Positions 28,678 through 39,987 of a DNA stretch of 64,000 nt are shown in pieces. Position numbers and translations under genes: made by a program. Each line of letters opens with the position of its first letter. Position 1 is the stretch's first letter. The stretch is from Pseudoalteromonas aurantia (GTDB taxonomy: Bacteria; Pseudomonadota; Gammaproteobacteria; Enterobacterales; Alteromonadaceae), in the NCBI RefSeq assembly GCF_005886875.1, contig NZ_PNBY01000053.1, positions 1 to 64,000 on the forward strand. Reading direction: 5' to 3'. The notes under the pieces were generated by a model. The model was not told where the DNA came from. It saw only the letters and a list, made by a program, of their open reading frames with translations, and did no database searches.

Positions 28678-30219
28678 TTAATCTGGAAAACGCACTAATA
28701 TCGCTTCAAGATCTTCAACGATGTTATTAAACACATCGACTAATTTCGGGTCAAAATGCAACCCTTTTTGATTACTAATTTCAGTAACAACCCGTTCTAC
28801 ATCCCAAGCCTCCTTGTAACAGCGCTTATGTCGTAACGCATCATATACATCAGCAAGTGCAACAATACGGCCAAAAACATGAATGTCTTCGCCTTTTTTA
28901 CCTACTGGGTAACCAGTTCCATCCCATTTTTCATGGTGATCTCTTGCAATAATTGCCCCCGTATTGACGATTTCACGCCTAGAGTCTTTTAGTATTTGAA
29001 ACCCTTTATCGGTATGTGATTGCATCACCTTCCATTCATCATCAGCCAATTTAGCCGGCTTATTTAAAATGGCATCGGGTATGCCAACTTTGCCTACATC
29101 GTGCAATGGAGATGCCATTCTAACCAGTTCAGCGTCTCTGTTGCTTAATCCATACCCCTCAGCAAGCGCATGGCATATATAAGCAACCCGTTTAACATGA
29201 TTGCCCGTTTCAGTCGAGCGTTGCTCTAATGCTTCACTCAGCCGATACACTAACTCTTGCTGGGTATCTTCAATTTCTGCTTGAAGTTGCACATTTTCAT
29301 AGGCCAACTGCACATTTTGAGTAAATATTTTTATTAAGTGCTTTTGTGTATCGGTTAAAAACTCAGGGATCCCCGAGATAAATAACATCGAGCTATGGTT
29401 ATATTCACTAGAACAATATGCGAATAAGTAATTATCTTTATAAATGATGCCTTTTTCTTTTAGCGCTTGGTTACATGCATCAAGTTGCTCTGGTTTGAGC
29501 ACTTCAGAAATGGGTTTACCCTCAGATTCTTCAAACTCACCACGGCCTGTAAACACAATGAGTTGATCTTGCTTCTGATATGGTTCATTGCTGGCAACTA
29601 AAGACGTGGCATAAATCGCTTCATCCACAGTGCCTAACAGAGAAGTTAATTGTTGCATCACCCCTTTTATAAAATGCTCTATTGAATGGGTTGCGAATAT
29701 ATCACGTGAAGCACAAATAATTTTTTCAAGGCCCTGACGTGATTGCTCTATCGCCAAAATATCGCGATATGAACGAAGACTCGACATTACCACAGTAAAT
29801 AACTTCTGTGCAGTCAGTTCTGTTTTTGATTTATAATCGTTAATATCATAATTAACAATTACTTGCCTTTCTGGTGCTTGCCCTGGCTGGCCGGTTCGTA
29901 AAATAATTCGAATATGATTATTTTTGGCTGTTTCACGAATGAACTGTGCTACTTGCAGGCCTGCGTCATCGGTTTCCATTACAACATCAAGTAGCACAAT
30001 GGCCGCATCAGGATGATCAATAATAACTTTGCGTGCCTCTTCCCCAGAATAAGCACTTAAAAATTCCAATCGTTTTTTTTGAAACTCAAAATCACTGAGA
30101 GCCAGCTTTGTTACGGCATGCACCTCAGGTTCATCATCAACAATAATGACTTTCCAAGTGCCACTGGCTTCTTGTTCGGCCACTTCGGTTGGCTCATCTG
30201 AAAACAAAAAATCATCCAT
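28678..30219 (-). CDS. Response regulator with DUF3369 and HD-GYP domains
   Basis: 513 aa, cytoplasmic. An N-terminal receiver (VIIVDDEPEVH, phosphoacceptor Asp in IVLLDVVME, Lys in DYKSKTE) is followed by DUF3369 (about 150-310). The C-terminal HD-GYP phosphodiesterase domain has ASPLHDVGKVGIPD and HHEKWDGTGYP, so c-di-GMP hydrolysis is likely. No partner kinase is nearby. It is inserted between prmC and sirB2, away from the usual gene order, and may link c-di-GMP turnover to biofilm control, but the curli locus is 12 kb away. Confidence 0.93.
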   Translation of the reverse strand: MDDFLFSDEPTEVAEQEASGTWKVIIVDDEPEVHAVTKLALSDFEFQKKRLEFLSAYSGEEARKVIIDHPDAAIVLLDVVMETDDAGLQVAQFIRETAKNNHIRIILRTGQPGQAPERQVIVNYDINDYKSKTELTAQKLFTVVMSSLRSYRDILAIEQSRQGLEKIICASRDIFATHSIEHFIKGVMQQLTSLLGTVDEAIYATSLVASNEPYQKQDQLIVFTGRGEFEESEGKPISEVLKPEQLDACNQALKEKGIIYKDNYLFAYCSSEYNHSSMLFISGIPEFLTDTQKHLIKIFTQNVQLAYENVQLQAEIEDTQQELVYRLSEALEQRSTETGNHVKRVAYICHALAEGYGLSNRDAELVRMASPLHDVGKVGIPDAILNKPAKLADDEWKVMQSHTDKGFQILKDSRREIVNTGAIIARDHHEKWDGTGYPVGKKGEDIHVFGRIVALADVYDALRHKRCYKEAWDVERVVTEISNQKGLHFDPKLVDVFNNIVEDLEAILVRFPD

Positions 30220-30263
30220 TGTTCGGATCCTTTAAACGTACTATTGTTATTCGTTGAAGGGGA

Positions 30264-31109
30264 TTACTCAGGCCACATTGCTAAAGTAACGCGATCACAG
30301 CCTGACATATCTTGTATAGTAAGTATATTGGTATACGCCATTTGTGCAAAATACTGCTGCAATTTAATGGCTTGCTGATACCCATGCTCTATCAATAAAT
30401 AACCGCCAGGTTTTAAATGCGCGCGCCCTTTATCAATAATATGTTTAATATCAGACATGCCTTCATCTGATGCGACCAAAGCACTTAACGGCTCAAAGCG
30501 CACATCACCTTGTAATAAGTGTTCATCATCTTCTTCAATATACGGGGGGTTGCTAACTATCAGATCAAAACACTGTCCAGCAACGGATTGATACCAATCA
30601 CTTTGCTTAACGGTTACATTGTTAATAGCCAACTTTTCTTGGTTTCTTTGTGCAAGTGCCACTGCGTCAACTGAAAAGTCTAATGCTGTTACTTGCCAGT
30701 TAGGCATTTCAGATGCCAACGCCAACGCAATTGCCCCAGTACCTGTGCCCAAATCAAGCACACTGGCAGTCTCTTCTAGCTCAATGCTTAATGCATACTC
30801 AACCAAAGTCTCTGTGTCAGGTCTTGGGATCAAAGTGCAGTTGTTTACCTCAAGCGATAAACTCCAAAACTCTCTTTCTTTGATGATATGCGCAATTGGC
30901 TCACCATTGACGCGTCGAGAAACACACGTTATAAACTGCGTATACTGTTCATCTAGCAAGTGTGCATCGGGCCAAGCAAATAAATAACTGCGTGGTTTAC
31001 TTAAGATATGAAGGAGTAAAACCTCAGCATCAAGCTTCGCCGAATCAGAGGTAGCAGAAAATTCAGAAGAGGCCCAAGCAATGGCTTGGGCAACAGTAAA
31101 AGAGCTCAC
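30264..31109 (-). CDS. prmC: Release factor glutamine methyltransferase PrmC
   Basis: 281 aa. It methylates the GGQ glutamine of release factors 1 and 2. The SAM motif VLDLGTGTGAIALALA and the catalytic NPPY (LIVSNPPYIEEDDEH) are clear. It starts 2 bp after prfA, its substrate gene, the usual arrangement in proteobacteria. Confidence 0.97.
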   Translation of the reverse strand: MSSFTVAQAIAWASSEFSATSDSAKLDAEVLLLHILSKPRSYLFAWPDAHLLDEQYTQFITCVSRRVNGEPIAHIIKEREFWSLSLEVNNCTLIPRPDTETLVEYALSIELEETASVLDLGTGTGAIALALASEMPNWQVTALDFSVDAVALAQRNQEKLAINNVTVKQSDWYQSVAGQCFDLIVSNPPYIEEDDEHLLQGDVRFEPLSALVASDEGMSDIKHIIDKGRAHLKPGGYLLIEHGYQQAIKLQQYFAQMAYTNILTIQDMSGCDRVTLAMWPE

Positions 31110-31111
31110 TG

Positions 31112-32197
31112 TTAATCATCACCCATCGCAGCAAGTAAATCTGCTTGGTGTTCTAATAAAAGAGGATCGACAATCGCGCCTAACTCACCCGCTACAATTT
31201 CATTCAAGCGATATAATGTCAGGTTAATACGGTGATCAGTAATACGACCCTGTGGGTAATTATACGTACGAATGCGTTCAGAACGGTCTCCACTTCCCAC
31301 TAAATTCCGGCGTTCGGATGCTTCTGCCGCTTGACGCTTCTCATCTTCAGCTTGTTGCAAGCGCGCACCGAGTACTGACATTGCCTTTGCCCGGTTCTTA
31401 TGCTGAGAACGTTCATCTTGACATTCAACCACCACCCCCGTCGGAAGGTGAGTAATTCGAATTGCTGAGTCTGTTTTGTTAACGTGCTGACCACCTGCTC
31501 CTGAGGCACGGAAAGTATCAACTTTGAGATCCGCACTATTTATTTGAATCGCTTCAGCTTCTGGTACTTCAGCCATCACAGCAACGGTACATGCAGAAGT
31601 ATGTACGCGGCCTTGAGACTCGGTTTCTGGTACTCGTTGTACGCGGTGTGCTCCAGACTCAAATTTCAATTTACCGTAAACACCGTCACCACTTATATTA
31701 GCAATGACTTCACGATAGCCTCCATGCTCCCCTTCATTTACGCTAATAATTTCTATCTTCCATTTCTGTGTTTCTGCGTATCGGCTATACATGCGGAATA
31801 AATCGCCGGCAAAAATTGCAGCTTCATCACCACCCGTACCTGCACGGACTTCTAAAAACACATTATTATTGTCTTTAGGATCTTTTGGTAGCATAAGTAC
31901 TTGAAGATCATCTTCCAACTGCACAATCGACGCTTTTGCTTCTTTATATTCTTCTTGCGCCATTTCACGCATATCAGGATCAGAGTCCTTCAACATCTCT
32001 TCCGCTGTTGCAACATCGTCTTGCGCCTGTTGGTATGATGCAAACGTCTTCACAACGTCTTCTAGCTCAGAATATTCTTTTGATAATGCTCTAAAACGAT
32101 TTTGATCACTAATAATACTTGGATCACTCAGCATCGCTTGAACTTCTTCATAACGTTCTGCCAAGGTCTCTAACTTACGATATACAGACTCTTTCAT
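31112..32197 (-). CDS. prfA: Peptide chain release factor 1
   Basis: 361 aa from the ATG at 32197, the family length. It reads UAA and UAG stop codons. The GGQ loop is in [17 protein letters not shown], and the codon-recognition region near residue 190 has the RF1-type [17 protein letters not shown] seven codons upstream inside hemA is open but gives a non-family N-terminus. It lies directly between hemA and prmC. Confidence 0.97.
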   Translation of the reverse strand: MKESVYRKLETLAERYEEVQAMLSDPSIISDQNRFRALSKEYSELEDVVKTFASYQQAQDDVATAEEMLKDSDPDMREMAQEEYKEAKASIVQLEDDLQVLMLPKDPKDNNNVFLEVRAGTGGDEAAIFAGDLFRMYSRYAETQKWKIEIISVNEGEHGGYREVIANISGDGVYGKLKFESGAHRVQRVPETESQGRVHTSACTVAVMAEVPEAEAIQINSADLKVDTFRASGAGGQHVNKTDSAIRITHLPTGVVVECQDERSQHKNRAKAMSVLGARLQQAEDEKRQAAEASERRNLVGSGDRSERIRTYNYPQGRITDHRINLTLYRLNEIVAGELGAIVDPLLLEHQADLLAAMGDD

Positions 32198-32204
32198 TAA
32201 TTTA

Positions 32205-33461
32205 CTATTCCTGCTCAATTCCTAGTGTGTGTTTCAGCTGTGCCAATTGCTCTATATCGCCCTGCTTAGCCGCCTCTTGAATGGCTCGCGTTGGCGCATG
32301 CGTTAAACGGTTAGTAAGCTTATTGGCCAACTCAAGCAAGACTTTTTCTGAAGACTTACCCGATTGTAACTGATTGAGTGCTTTTTCAACCAGCTCGTTT
32401 TTAACATCTTGTGCATTTTTTCTATATTCACGGATCACATCCACCGACTGCAATGACCGCTGCCACTGAATAAATTCGCGAGTCTTTTCTTCTATAATAT
32501 TTTGGGCTTGACGCGCAGCTTGCTCTCGACTGGCCATGTTTTCACTGACAATCGTCTGTAAGTCATCTACCGAATACAAATAGGCCGCATCTAATTCACC
32601 AACTTGGCTTTCAATGTCTCTAGGGACTGCAATATCAATCAATAACATGGGTTTATGCCGACGCTTCTTGAGCGCTTGCTCCACCACCCCTTTACCAATT
32701 ATGGGTAGTGTACTGGCGGTAGAACTGATCACAATATCCGACTTATGCAACTCATTGGGCAGTTGTGCAAGTGAGATAACTTCCCCCTCTATGTCTTCTG
32801 CAAGCCCTTGCGCACGCTCAATCGTTCTGTTAGCAACCGTGATAGATTTGGGGTGATGCTGATATAAATGTTTAGCAACCAGTTCTATGGTTTCACCTGC
32901 ACCGATAAGCAGCACCCGTGTTTTGTCTAGTTGACCATAAATATGCTTCGCCAAATTCACTGCGGCATACGCAACCGAAACAGCGCTCGCGCCAATTTCA
33001 GTTTCCGTTCTCACCTGCTTTGCAACAGAAAAAGTTTTTTGAAACAGTCGCTCAAATGTGGGCCTAATGCCATTGTGATGCTTAGCGCTATTGTATGCTT
33101 GCTTTATTTGCCCCAATATTTGTGGCTCACCCAATACCAATGAATCGAGTCCACATGCCACTCTCATTAAATGATTTATGGCATCATTATTATGGTGAAT
33201 ATAAATATTATCACTCAGCTGAGCTTCATCTATTTTATGAAACGATGCTAACCAACTGAGAAGCGCTTGGGAATTCTCACTCTCAAGGCTACAATAGACC
33301 TCGGTACGGTTGCAGGTAGAGACAATAACTGACTCTTTAAACAGCTCACTTTGCGCAAGTTGCGTTAACGCATCTGACAGTTGTTCTGGTGAAAACGCGA
33401 CTTTTTCGCGTAATTCTACCGATGCGGTTTTGTGATTTATACCAAGTGCGATGATGGTCAT
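32205..33461 (-). CDS. hemA: Glutamyl-tRNA reductase HemA
   Basis: 418 aa. First step of tetrapyrrole synthesis: reduction of glutamyl-tRNA to glutamate-1-semialdehyde with NADPH. The catalytic cysteine is in [12 protein letters not shown] (near residue 50), and the NADPH-binding motif is [18 protein letters not shown]. It is the first gene of the minus-strand run into prfA and prmC and is divergent from lolB, as in E. coli. Confidence 0.97.
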   Translation of the reverse strand: MTIIALGINHKTASVELREKVAFSPEQLSDALTQLAQSELFKESVIVSTCNRTEVYCSLESENSQALLSWLASFHKIDEAQLSDNIYIHHNNDAINHLMRVACGLDSLVLGEPQILGQIKQAYNSAKHHNGIRPTFERLFQKTFSVAKQVRTETEIGASAVSVAYAAVNLAKHIYGQLDKTRVLLIGAGETIELVAKHLYQHHPKSITVANRTIERAQGLAEDIEGEVISLAQLPNELHKSDIVISSTASTLPIIGKGVVEQALKKRRHKPMLLIDIAVPRDIESQVGELDAAYLYSVDDLQTIVSENMASREQAARQAQNIIEEKTREFIQWQRSLQSVDVIREYRKNAQDVKNELVEKALNQLQSGKSSEKVLLELANKLTNRLTHAPTRAIQEAAKQGDIEQLAQLKHTLGIEQE

Positions 33462-33523
33462 AGATGCCAGTATTGCCCGAGCCCAGCTTTAAAGTGGGCG
33501 ATTTTACCAAAAATCAATCGAAT

Positions 33524-34129
33524 ATGGAAAGTAAGGAACTTCATTTGACACAATTTCATTTGATTTTGCTCATGTTTTATTTATTTATTAGTGGATGTGC
33601 GCAAAAAATATCACCCGTTAGCTCTGAAAACCCGCAATGGAAAACCCAGTTACAGGGACAAACTGCGTGGCATGCACGGGGTAAATTGGCATTTATTAGC
33701 CCTCAAGAGCGTCAATCTGCCAACTTTAATTGGCAATTAAGCAATAATAAACAACATCTCATTTTGACCAGTTTCATCGGCACTCGGTTACTTGAATTAA
33801 CTGAGCACCAAAATCATAGCGAGCTTATTTATGATGGAACAACCTATAAAGATGATAATAGTAGTGCTTTAATCAAACGTCTAAGTGGGTTTACCTTACC
33901 AATGGGTCAAGCGCCTAACTGGCTAACAGCAACCGTAAAAAATGATTCAAATGAATATGACGCCCAACATCGTCTAACGGCAACAAAATGGGTTGACCCT
34001 CAAGGCCAAGTTTGGCGTGCAAAGTATCAAAAATATAAATTATATGACCAAATGTGGCTCCCCACACGAATGGTCCTGACACAAAAAGACTTAACCGTAA
34101 AACTTCAGCTCAATGAATGGCAATTTTAA
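33524..34129 (+). CDS. lolB: Outer-membrane lipoprotein receptor LolB
   Basis: 201 aa from the ATG at 33524. LolB receives lipoproteins from LolA and inserts them in the outer membrane. The lipobox LFISGC and the block WHARGKLAFISPQERQSANFNW fit the family. The open frame extends to 33464 but would put the lipobox too far from the start. A TTG at 33545 with AAGGA seven bases upstream gives an even shorter signal peptide and is a real alternative. It is divergent from hemA and followed by ispE. Confidence 0.9.
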   Translation: MESKELHLTQFHLILLMFYLFISGCAQKISPVSSENPQWKTQLQGQTAWHARGKLAFISPQERQSANFNWQLSNNKQHLILTSFIGTRLLELTEHQNHSELIYDGTTYKDDNSSALIKRLSGFTLPMGQAPNWLTATVKNDSNEYDAQHRLTATKWVDPQGQVWRAKYQKYKLYDQMWLPTRMVLTQKDLTVKLQLNEWQF

Positions 34130-34130
34130 A

Positions 34131-34976
34131 ATGACTTCCGTTTCTATTACAGCACCAGCTAAACTTAACCTTTTTCTACATATTAATAATAAACGCGACG
34201 ATGGGTATCACGAATTAGAAACCCTGTTTACCTTTTTAGATTTTGGTGACGAGCTAACTTTTACACTAACCAATGAAAAAACTATCAGTCTTTGTGATGG
34301 CAATTATGGGATCCCCCAACACGACAATTTAATATATAAAGCCGCTTTAGCATTACAATCTTATAAAAAAGTACCTTTAGGCGTTAATATAAAATTAATT
34401 AAAAAGCTACCAATGGGCGGCGGAGTTGGAGGCGGTTCATCAGATGCAGCCACCACATTATTAACCCTCAACACACTGTGGAACTGTCAACTTACTATTG
34501 CTGAATTGGCAAATATAGGGGTAAAACTCGGGGCGGACGTTCCTGTATTTATCCATGGTAAAACCGCGGTAGCACAAGGGATTGGTGAAAAATTAACACC
34601 GATAAAACTCCCTAAAAAGTGGTACTGTGTGGTGTTTCCAAATGTCCATATTAGTACTGCTGAAATATTTACTCACCCTGATTTACCACGCAATACCCCC
34701 AAACTATCCGAAGGCTGGAAATTAGCAGAAACGCAGAACGATTGTGAAGCTTTAGTCAAAAAGCTCAACAGCGAGGTTGAAAAGACCCTACTGTGGTTGC
34801 TAAAATACGGCCCATCCAGAATGACGGGAACAGGGGCGTGTTGCTTTGTTGAACTTGATTCGCAAATAGCCGCACAGCGTGTGCTCAATTCATTACCGTC
34901 ATGCTGGCAAGGGTTTGTAGCCCCAAACTCCGCGATTTCTCCTGCACATACACAGTTAGAAGCGCGGTTAAAGTAG
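34131..34976 (+). CDS. ispE: 4-diphosphocytidyl-2-C-methyl-D-erythritol kinase IspE
   Basis: 281 aa from the ATG at 34131, one base after the lolB stop. A GHMP kinase of the MEP isoprenoid pathway. Seen are SITAPAKLNLFLHI, the ATP loop LPMGGGVGGGSSDAAT and the C-terminal MTGTGACCFVEL. An upstream ATG at 34113 overlaps lolB and adds six residues not typical of the family. It is followed by prs, as in E. coli. Confidence 0.96.
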   Translation: MTSVSITAPAKLNLFLHINNKRDDGYHELETLFTFLDFGDELTFTLTNEKTISLCDGNYGIPQHDNLIYKAALALQSYKKVPLGVNIKLIKKLPMGGGVGGGSSDAATTLLTLNTLWNCQLTIAELANIGVKLGADVPVFIHGKTAVAQGIGEKLTPIKLPKKWYCVVFPNVHISTAEIFTHPDLPRNTPKLSEGWKLAETQNDCEALVKKLNSEVEKTLLWLLKYGPSRMTGTGACCFVELDSQIAAQRVLNSLPSCWQGFVAPNSAISPAHTQLEARLK

Positions 34977-35057
34977 AAGTAAAATTGTTTAAGTTAGCCT
35001 GTTTTGACTCTGTCATTGCATGTTAGTCCAAAAATTCAGTGCCTGAGGAACCCTACC

Positions 35058-36005
35058 GTGCCTGACATGAAGCTCTTCGCTGGTAACGCAACACCTGAGT
35101 TAGCTCAAAAAGTTGCAAAACGTTTATTCATTGAATTAGGTGATGCTGTAGTTGGTCGTTTTAGTGACGGCGAGATCAGTGTTCAAATCAATGAAAACGT
35201 ACGCGGATCGGATGTTTTCATTATCCAGTCAACTTGTGCCCCTACTAACGATAACCTTATGGAACTTATCGTTATGGTCGATGCTTTGCGTCGCGCCTCT
35301 GCAGGTCGTATTACAGCTGTGATCCCTTACTTTGGTTATGCCCGTCAAGACCGTCGTGTACGTTCTGCCCGTGTACCAATTACTGCTAAGGTTGTTGCTG
35401 ACTTCCTATCTAGCGTTGGTGTAGACCGTGTGTTAACGGTTGACCTTCACGCAGAACAAATCCAAGGATTCTTCGACGTACCTGTCGACAATGTATTCGG
35501 TAGCCCAGTTTTACTTGATGACATGAAAGAACGTGAGTTCGATGATGTTGTTGTGGTGTCTCCTGATATCGGTGGTGTTGTTCGTGCTCGTGCAATCGCT
35601 AAGTTATTAGACGACACAGACCTTGCAATCATTGATAAACGCCGTCCACAAGCAAACGTATCACAAGTAATGCATATTATTGGTGATGTAGCTGGTCGTG
35701 ACTGTATTATTGTTGATGATATGATTGATACTGGCGGTACATTATGTAAAGCAGCTGAAGCACTAAAAGAACACGGTGCTAAGCGTGTCTTTGCGTATGC
35801 AACTCACCCCGTTCTTTCAGGCTCTGCAGCAGAGAATTTACGTAACTCCGTCATTGACGAAGTGATTGTAACTGACTCTATTCCTCTTTCAGATGAACTG
35901 CGTAGCCTAGATAATATTAAAGTACTCACCCTTGCAGATATGTTAGCCGAAACGATTCGCCGTATCAGTAATGAAGAGTCTATCTCAGCAATGTTCCAAC
36001 ATTAA
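35058..36005 (+). CDS. prs: Ribose-phosphate pyrophosphokinase
   Basis: 315 aa from the GTG at 35058, with GAGGAA upstream. The product starts [17 protein letters not shown], as does E. coli Prs, which is of the same length and also uses GTG. It makes PRPP for nucleotide, histidine and tryptophan synthesis. The metal-ribose site is in [11 protein letters not shown] and the PRPP loop in [19 protein letters not shown] terminator follows. Confidence 0.98.
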   Translation: MPDMKLFAGNATPELAQKVAKRLFIELGDAVVGRFSDGEISVQINENVRGSDVFIIQSTCAPTNDNLMELIVMVDALRRASAGRITAVIPYFGYARQDRRVRSARVPITAKVVADFLSSVGVDRVLTVDLHAEQIQGFFDVPVDNVFGSPVLLDDMKEREFDDVVVVSPDIGGVVRARAIAKLLDDTDLAIIDKRRPQANVSQVMHIIGDVAGRDCIIVDDMIDTGGTLCKAAEALKEHGAKRVFAYATHPVLSGSAAENLRNSVIDEVIVTDSIPLSDELRSLDNIKVLTLADMLAETIRRISNEESISAMFQH

Positions 36006-36035
36006 TAAATAATGTGACATCGTATATCAGAGAAT

Positions 36036-36062
36036 AAAAAGCACCCTAAGGGTGCTTTTTTT
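36036..36062 (+). terminator. Intrinsic terminator after prs
   Basis: An 11-bp perfect stem (36036-36046 with 36050-36060), three-base loop, and a T-run. It is 30 bp downstream of the prs stop codon. Confidence 0.9.
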
Positions 36063-36180
36063 GTATCTATAGTTTTATTTGCGCTATGGCAATGGTATAG
36101 TAGCGCGCCTTTTTTAGGTAGTTGAGGTACTTGGTCGCGAGTATCTTAAAAACATTAATCAAATTATTTTTGGAGACATC

Positions 36181-36792
36181 ATGTCTAACGAATCATATAC
36201 ATTGAATGCCGAAGTACGTGTTGACCTAGGTACGGGTGCGAGCCGCCGTCTACGTCATGCAGACAAAGTTCCAGCTATCCTTTACGGTGCAGATAAAGAA
36301 GCGCTAGCGCTTACTCTTGAGCACAACAAAGTGATCAAAGCACAAGAAGATGAAGGTTTCTACAGCCACATCCTTACGCTAAACATCGCTGGTGAGTCTG
36401 TTGAAGCAATTCTTAAAGACATTCAACGTCACCCATTTAAGCCTAAAGTAATGCACATGGATTTCCAACGTGTAGATGCTTCTCACAAAATCCACACAAA
36501 AGTACCTGTACACTTCCTAAACGAAGATGCAGCAACTAAAGGTGGAAACACTGTAGCGCACCAAGTGACTGAAATCGAAATCACATGTCTTCCAGCTGCA
36601 CTACCTGAGTTCATCGAAATCGACGTAGCTGCTCTAGCAGTAGGTGTTACTCTTCACCTTTCAGACGTAACTCTTCCAGCTGGTGTTACTTCAGTTGAGC
36701 TAGCTAAGGGCGAAGGTCACGACCAAGCGGTTGTTACTCTAAACGCTCCTAAAGGCGCTGCTTCTGAAGAAGCTGAAGAAGCTGCTGAATAA
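36181..36792 (+). CDS. rplY: 50S ribosomal protein L25 (CTC form)
   Basis: 203 aa. The N-terminal 95 residues are the L25 5S-rRNA-binding domain ([20 protein letters not shown]), and the C-terminal domain from about 100 on is the CTC/TL5 extension missing in the short E. coli protein (94 aa). The last 15 residues are Glu- and Ala-rich. GGAGA stands just before the ATG. It is the first gene of rplY-pth-ychF. Confidence 0.96.
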   Translation: MSNESYTLNAEVRVDLGTGASRRLRHADKVPAILYGADKEALALTLEHNKVIKAQEDEGFYSHILTLNIAGESVEAILKDIQRHPFKPKVMHMDFQRVDASHKIHTKVPVHFLNEDAATKGGNTVAHQVTEIEITCLPAALPEFIEIDVAALAVGVTLHLSDVTLPAGVTSVELAKGEGHDQAVVTLNAPKGAASEEAEEAAE

Positions 36793-36810
36793 TTCAAAGG
36801 TGTCAGCACC

Positions 36811-37395
36811 TTGAATAATATTCAAATGCTAGTGGGCCTGGCTAATCCAGGCCCCGAATATCAAAATACACGTCACAATGCTGGTGCATGGTTCATCGAA
36901 GAACTGGCCAGACGCTATAATTGCCAACTCAAACCTGATGCCAAACACCACGGCTTAACAGGCAAAGTACTCATAAAAAATCAAGAATTTAAGCTACTAA
37001 TCCCCACTACTTTTATGAATTTAAGTGGTAAATCTGTCAGCAGCTTAGCGAATTTTTATAAAATTCCTGTTGAGAATATACTCGTTGCACATGATGAAAT
37101 GGATTTAGACCCAGGCGTTGCCAAATTAAAGAAAGGCGGCGGACATGGCGGGCATAATGGACTCAAAGACATTATCGCCAAAATGGCTAACAATAAAGAC
37201 TTTATGCGACTTCGTGTTGGTATCGGTCACCCTGGACACAGAGATAAAGTGACAGGCTGGGTGTTAGGAAAAGCACCTCAAGCGGATCAAGAAGTTATAG
37301 ATGCAGCCGTTGATGAAGCTGTACGTTGTATGGAAATATTAGCGAAAGATGGTGTGCTAAAAGCACAAAACAGACTACATTCATTTAAGCCGTAA
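36811..37395 (+). CDS. pth: Peptidyl-tRNA hydrolase
   Basis: 194 aa with a TTG start at 36811, preceded by AGGTG. It recycles peptidyl-tRNA released from stalled ribosomes. Catalytic residues lie in [10 protein letters not shown] (His), PTTFMNLSG and [12 protein letters not shown] (Asp), with [13 protein letters not shown] also present. It is 18 bp after rplY and followed by ychF, as in many gammaproteobacteria. The next ATG, five codons later, would remove part of the first strand. Confidence 0.96.
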   Translation: MNNIQMLVGLANPGPEYQNTRHNAGAWFIEELARRYNCQLKPDAKHHGLTGKVLIKNQEFKLLIPTTFMNLSGKSVSSLANFYKIPVENILVAHDEMDLDPGVAKLKKGGGHGGHNGLKDIIAKMANNKDFMRLRVGIGHPGHRDKVTGWVLGKAPQADQEVIDAAVDEAVRCMEILAKDGVLKAQNRLHSFKP

Positions 37396-37444
37396 ATAAC
37401 GACACGTTATTGCGGTTTTTTGAGTAACATAAAGGTTCAAAACT

Positions 37445-38536
37445 ATGGGTTTTAAATGTGGCATTGTCGGTTTACCTAATGTAGGTAAATCAACCTTATT
37501 TAATGCATTAACCAAAGCCGGCATTGAAGCCGCTAACTTTCCATTTTGTACAATCGAGCCAAACACTGGTGTAGTACCAGTGCCTGACGCTCGTTTAGAC
37601 CAACTTGCTGAAATTGTTAATCCACAGCGTATTATCCCAACTTCAATGGAGTTTGTAGATATTGCAGGGTTGGTTAAAGGCGCATCAAAAGGTGAAGGCT
37701 TAGGTAACCAATTCTTAGCTAATATTCGTGAAACAGATGCAATAGGGCATGTTGTCCGTTGTTTTGAAGATGAAAATATCGTTCACGTATCAGGTACCAT
37801 TGACCCAGCTGACGATATTGATGTGATCAATACTGAGTTAGTACTTGCTGATATGGATGCAGCTGATCGCGCAGTACAGCGCAATGCAAAAAAAGCCAAA
37901 GGTGGTGATAAAGACGCAAAATATCAAAATGATGTTTTGGTCAAAATAAAAGCGCACCTCGATGAAGGTTTAACGTTACGCTCATTAGAGCTTACCAAAG
38001 AAGAAAAAGATGCAATAAAAAGCATTAACTTCCTAACGATTAAACCAACCATGTATATTGCCAATGTGACTGAAGATGGTTTTGAAAATAACCCATTCTT
38101 AGATAAAGTTCGTGAAATAGCAGCAGCAGAAGACGCAGTCGTTATTCCGGTATGTGCGGCAATTGAGTCTGAGCTTTCTGAACTAGAAGAAGATGACAAA
38201 CGCGAATTTATGGAAGATCTTGGTCTAGAAGAGCCAGGACTTAACCTTGTGATCCGCGGTGGTTATGAACTTCTTAAGTTGCAAACTTACTTTACTGCTG
38301 GTGTAAAAGAAGTCCGTGCTTGGACCGTTCCTGTTGGGGCAACAGCACCACAAGCCGCGGGTAAAATTCATACTGACTTTGAGCGAGGCTTTATTCGTGC
38401 TCAAACCATTGCATTTGATGACTACATTGAGTTTCGCGGTGAAAGTGGTTCTAAAGATGCAGGAAAAATGCGCCAAGAAGGTAAAGATTACATCGTTAAA
38501 GATGGTGATGTCTTAAACTTCTTGTTCAATGTCTAA
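37445..38536 (+). CDS. ychF: Ribosome-binding ATPase YchF
   Basis: 363 aa, the family length. An Obg-type P-loop protein: [14 protein letters not shown] (G1), [17 protein letters not shown] (G3) and NVTED in place of the guanine-specific NKxD, which explains its preference for ATP. A C-terminal TGS domain ends with [11 protein letters not shown]. It is the last gene of the rplY-pth-ychF group and is followed by a terminator. Confidence 0.97.
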   Translation: MGFKCGIVGLPNVGKSTLFNALTKAGIEAANFPFCTIEPNTGVVPVPDARLDQLAEIVNPQRIIPTSMEFVDIAGLVKGASKGEGLGNQFLANIRETDAIGHVVRCFEDENIVHVSGTIDPADDIDVINTELVLADMDAADRAVQRNAKKAKGGDKDAKYQNDVLVKIKAHLDEGLTLRSLELTKEEKDAIKSINFLTIKPTMYIANVTEDGFENNPFLDKVREIAAAEDAVVIPVCAAIESELSELEEDDKREFMEDLGLEEPGLNLVIRGGYELLKLQTYFTAGVKEVRAWTVPVGATAPQAAGKIHTDFERGFIRAQTIAFDDYIEFRGESGSKDAGKMRQEGKDYIVKDGDVLNFLFNV

Positions 38537-38557
38537 CTAAACATCGAACCTTACTAT

Positions 38558-38587
38558 AAAGGGCCAACTGTGGCCCTTTTTGCTTTT
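38558..38587 (+). terminator. Intrinsic terminator after ychF
   Basis: A 9-bp perfect stem (AAAGGGCCA with TGGCCCTTT, four-base loop) and a T-rich tail, 21 bp after the ychF stop. Confidence 0.9.
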
Positions 38588-39027
38588 TAAGTAGCGATAC
38601 CGCAACACCACACAGCTAAAATATCATCTGTATTAACACGACAACGGCTTCTTCATCGCATCACGTTTTCAATATGCATTGTTTTTAACAAAGCTAATTG
38701 CTTATTTAGACCGTTATAGAGACCCAAAACATGATACATGGCAAAGCGCATAACGAAATTTGTCATAGAGTCTTATAAAAGACAGGCAACCCTCACATAA
38801 ATTTAATCACCACTTTATGCTAGTCGGGGGTTTTCAGTACATTATTTTACCAATACACCAATATTGATGACTTTCCTTGTAAGCAGCCAACACAAAATTT
38901 TTCTGACAAATATAGATACACACACACTTTTTGTATAAAATCTCTTCTGTCACTTGTGTTTATTGGGCGAATTCGTTTATTTAATCTGCAAACAAGCCAC
39001 TGGCAGTGATTTTTTGCAAAAAAGGTG
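38588..39027. other. Gene-free stretch before the tRNA array
   Basis: 440 bp with no convincing coding sequence or repeat. The right end leads into the tRNA promoter. An open frame on the minus strand runs into the tRNA genes and is not credible. Confidence 0.5.
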
Positions 39028-39056
39028 TTGACGAGTTTAGGCCATATCAGCATAAT
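39028..39056 (+). promoter_or_regulatory. Sigma70 promoter of the tRNA array
   Basis: TTGACG at 39028-39033 and CATAAT at 39051-39056 with a 17-bp spacer. The bases after the -10 are GC-rich (ACGCCCCGC), as in stable-RNA promoters under stringent control. Transcription would start near 39063, about 33 bp before the first tRNA. Confidence 0.8.
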
Positions 39057-39095
39057 ACGCCCCGCACCAGCAACGGTGAGATACAAAAAAGATAT

Positions 39096-39172
39096 GGCTA
39101 TGTAGCTCAGCTGGTTAGAGCACATCACTCATAATGATGGGGTCCCCTGTTCAAATCAGGGCATAGCCACCA
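39096..39172 (+). tRNA. tRNA-Met (CAT), elongator type
   Basis: 77 nt with encoded CCA. Acceptor GGCTATG/CATAGCC, anticodon loop CTCATAA. The sequence resembles E. coli metT/metU, not the initiator or the tRNA-Ile2 type. Confidence 0.95.
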
Positions 39173-39217
39173 CTCTTTTTACTACCAAGATCTCATTATA
39201 AATTGCTGACGCTATAT

Positions 39218-39302
<85 letters not shown>

Positions 39303-39342
39303 ACTTCTCGATAAGAAGTAAACTTATCAAATAAGTAATTGT

Positions 39343-39417
39343 TGGAATATCGCCAAGCGGTAAGGCAGCAGGTTTTGATCCTGCCATTCCCAGGTTCAAA
39401 TCCTGGTATTCCAGCCA
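39343..39417 (+). tRNA. tRNA-Gln (TTG), copy 1
   Basis: 75 nt with encoded CCA. Acceptor TGGAATA/TATTCCA, anticodon loop TTTTGAT between GCAGG and CCTGC. Confidence 0.95.
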
Positions 39418-39419
39418 AT

Positions 39420-39496
39420 GGCTATGTAGCTCAGCTGGTTAGAGCACATCACTCATAATGATGGGGTCCCCTGTTCAAATCAGGGCATAGCCACCA
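39420..39496 (+). tRNA. tRNA-Met (CAT), second copy
   Basis: 77 nt, identical to the gene at 39096. It begins 2 bp after tRNA-Gln copy 1, so the two are processed from one transcript. Confidence 0.95.
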
Positions 39497-39512
39497 TTTA
39501 CTTACCTTCTGT

Positions 39513-39597
<85 letters not shown>

Positions 39598-39630
39598 TCT
39601 TAATTAGATGTAAAACTAAAAACTAATTGT

Positions 39631-39706
39631 TGGAATATCGCCAAGCGGTAAGGACAGAATCAGAGGTTTTAATTTCCTCTATTCTTCTCCAGATTGTGTT
39701 CACTGG
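39631..39706 (+). pseudogene. Degenerate tRNA-Gln copy 1
   Basis: The first 27 bases (acceptor 5' strand and D arm) equal tRNA-Gln. Then the anticodon arm is altered (loop TTTTAAT) and no matching 3' acceptor strand or CCA follows. Not a functional tRNA. Confidence 0.75.
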
Positions 39707-39736
39707 TTCAACGTTTGAATTGAAAGTAATTATTGT

Positions 39737-39811
39737 TGGAATATCGCCAAGCGGTAAGGCAGCAGGTTTTGATCCTGCCATTCCCAGGTTCAAATCCTGG
39801 TATTCCAGCCA
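39737..39811 (+). tRNA. tRNA-Gln (TTG), copy 2
   Basis: 75 nt, identical to copy 1, with encoded CCA. Confidence 0.95.
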
Positions 39812-39868
39812 CTTTCTCTACCAATGAAAGTGTATATAATTAAAGCTTGTAGCTAAACTACAAACCCT

Positions 39869-39953
<85 letters not shown>

Positions 39954-39987
39954 TCTTTTAGATGTAAAACCAGAAAGTAATTATTGT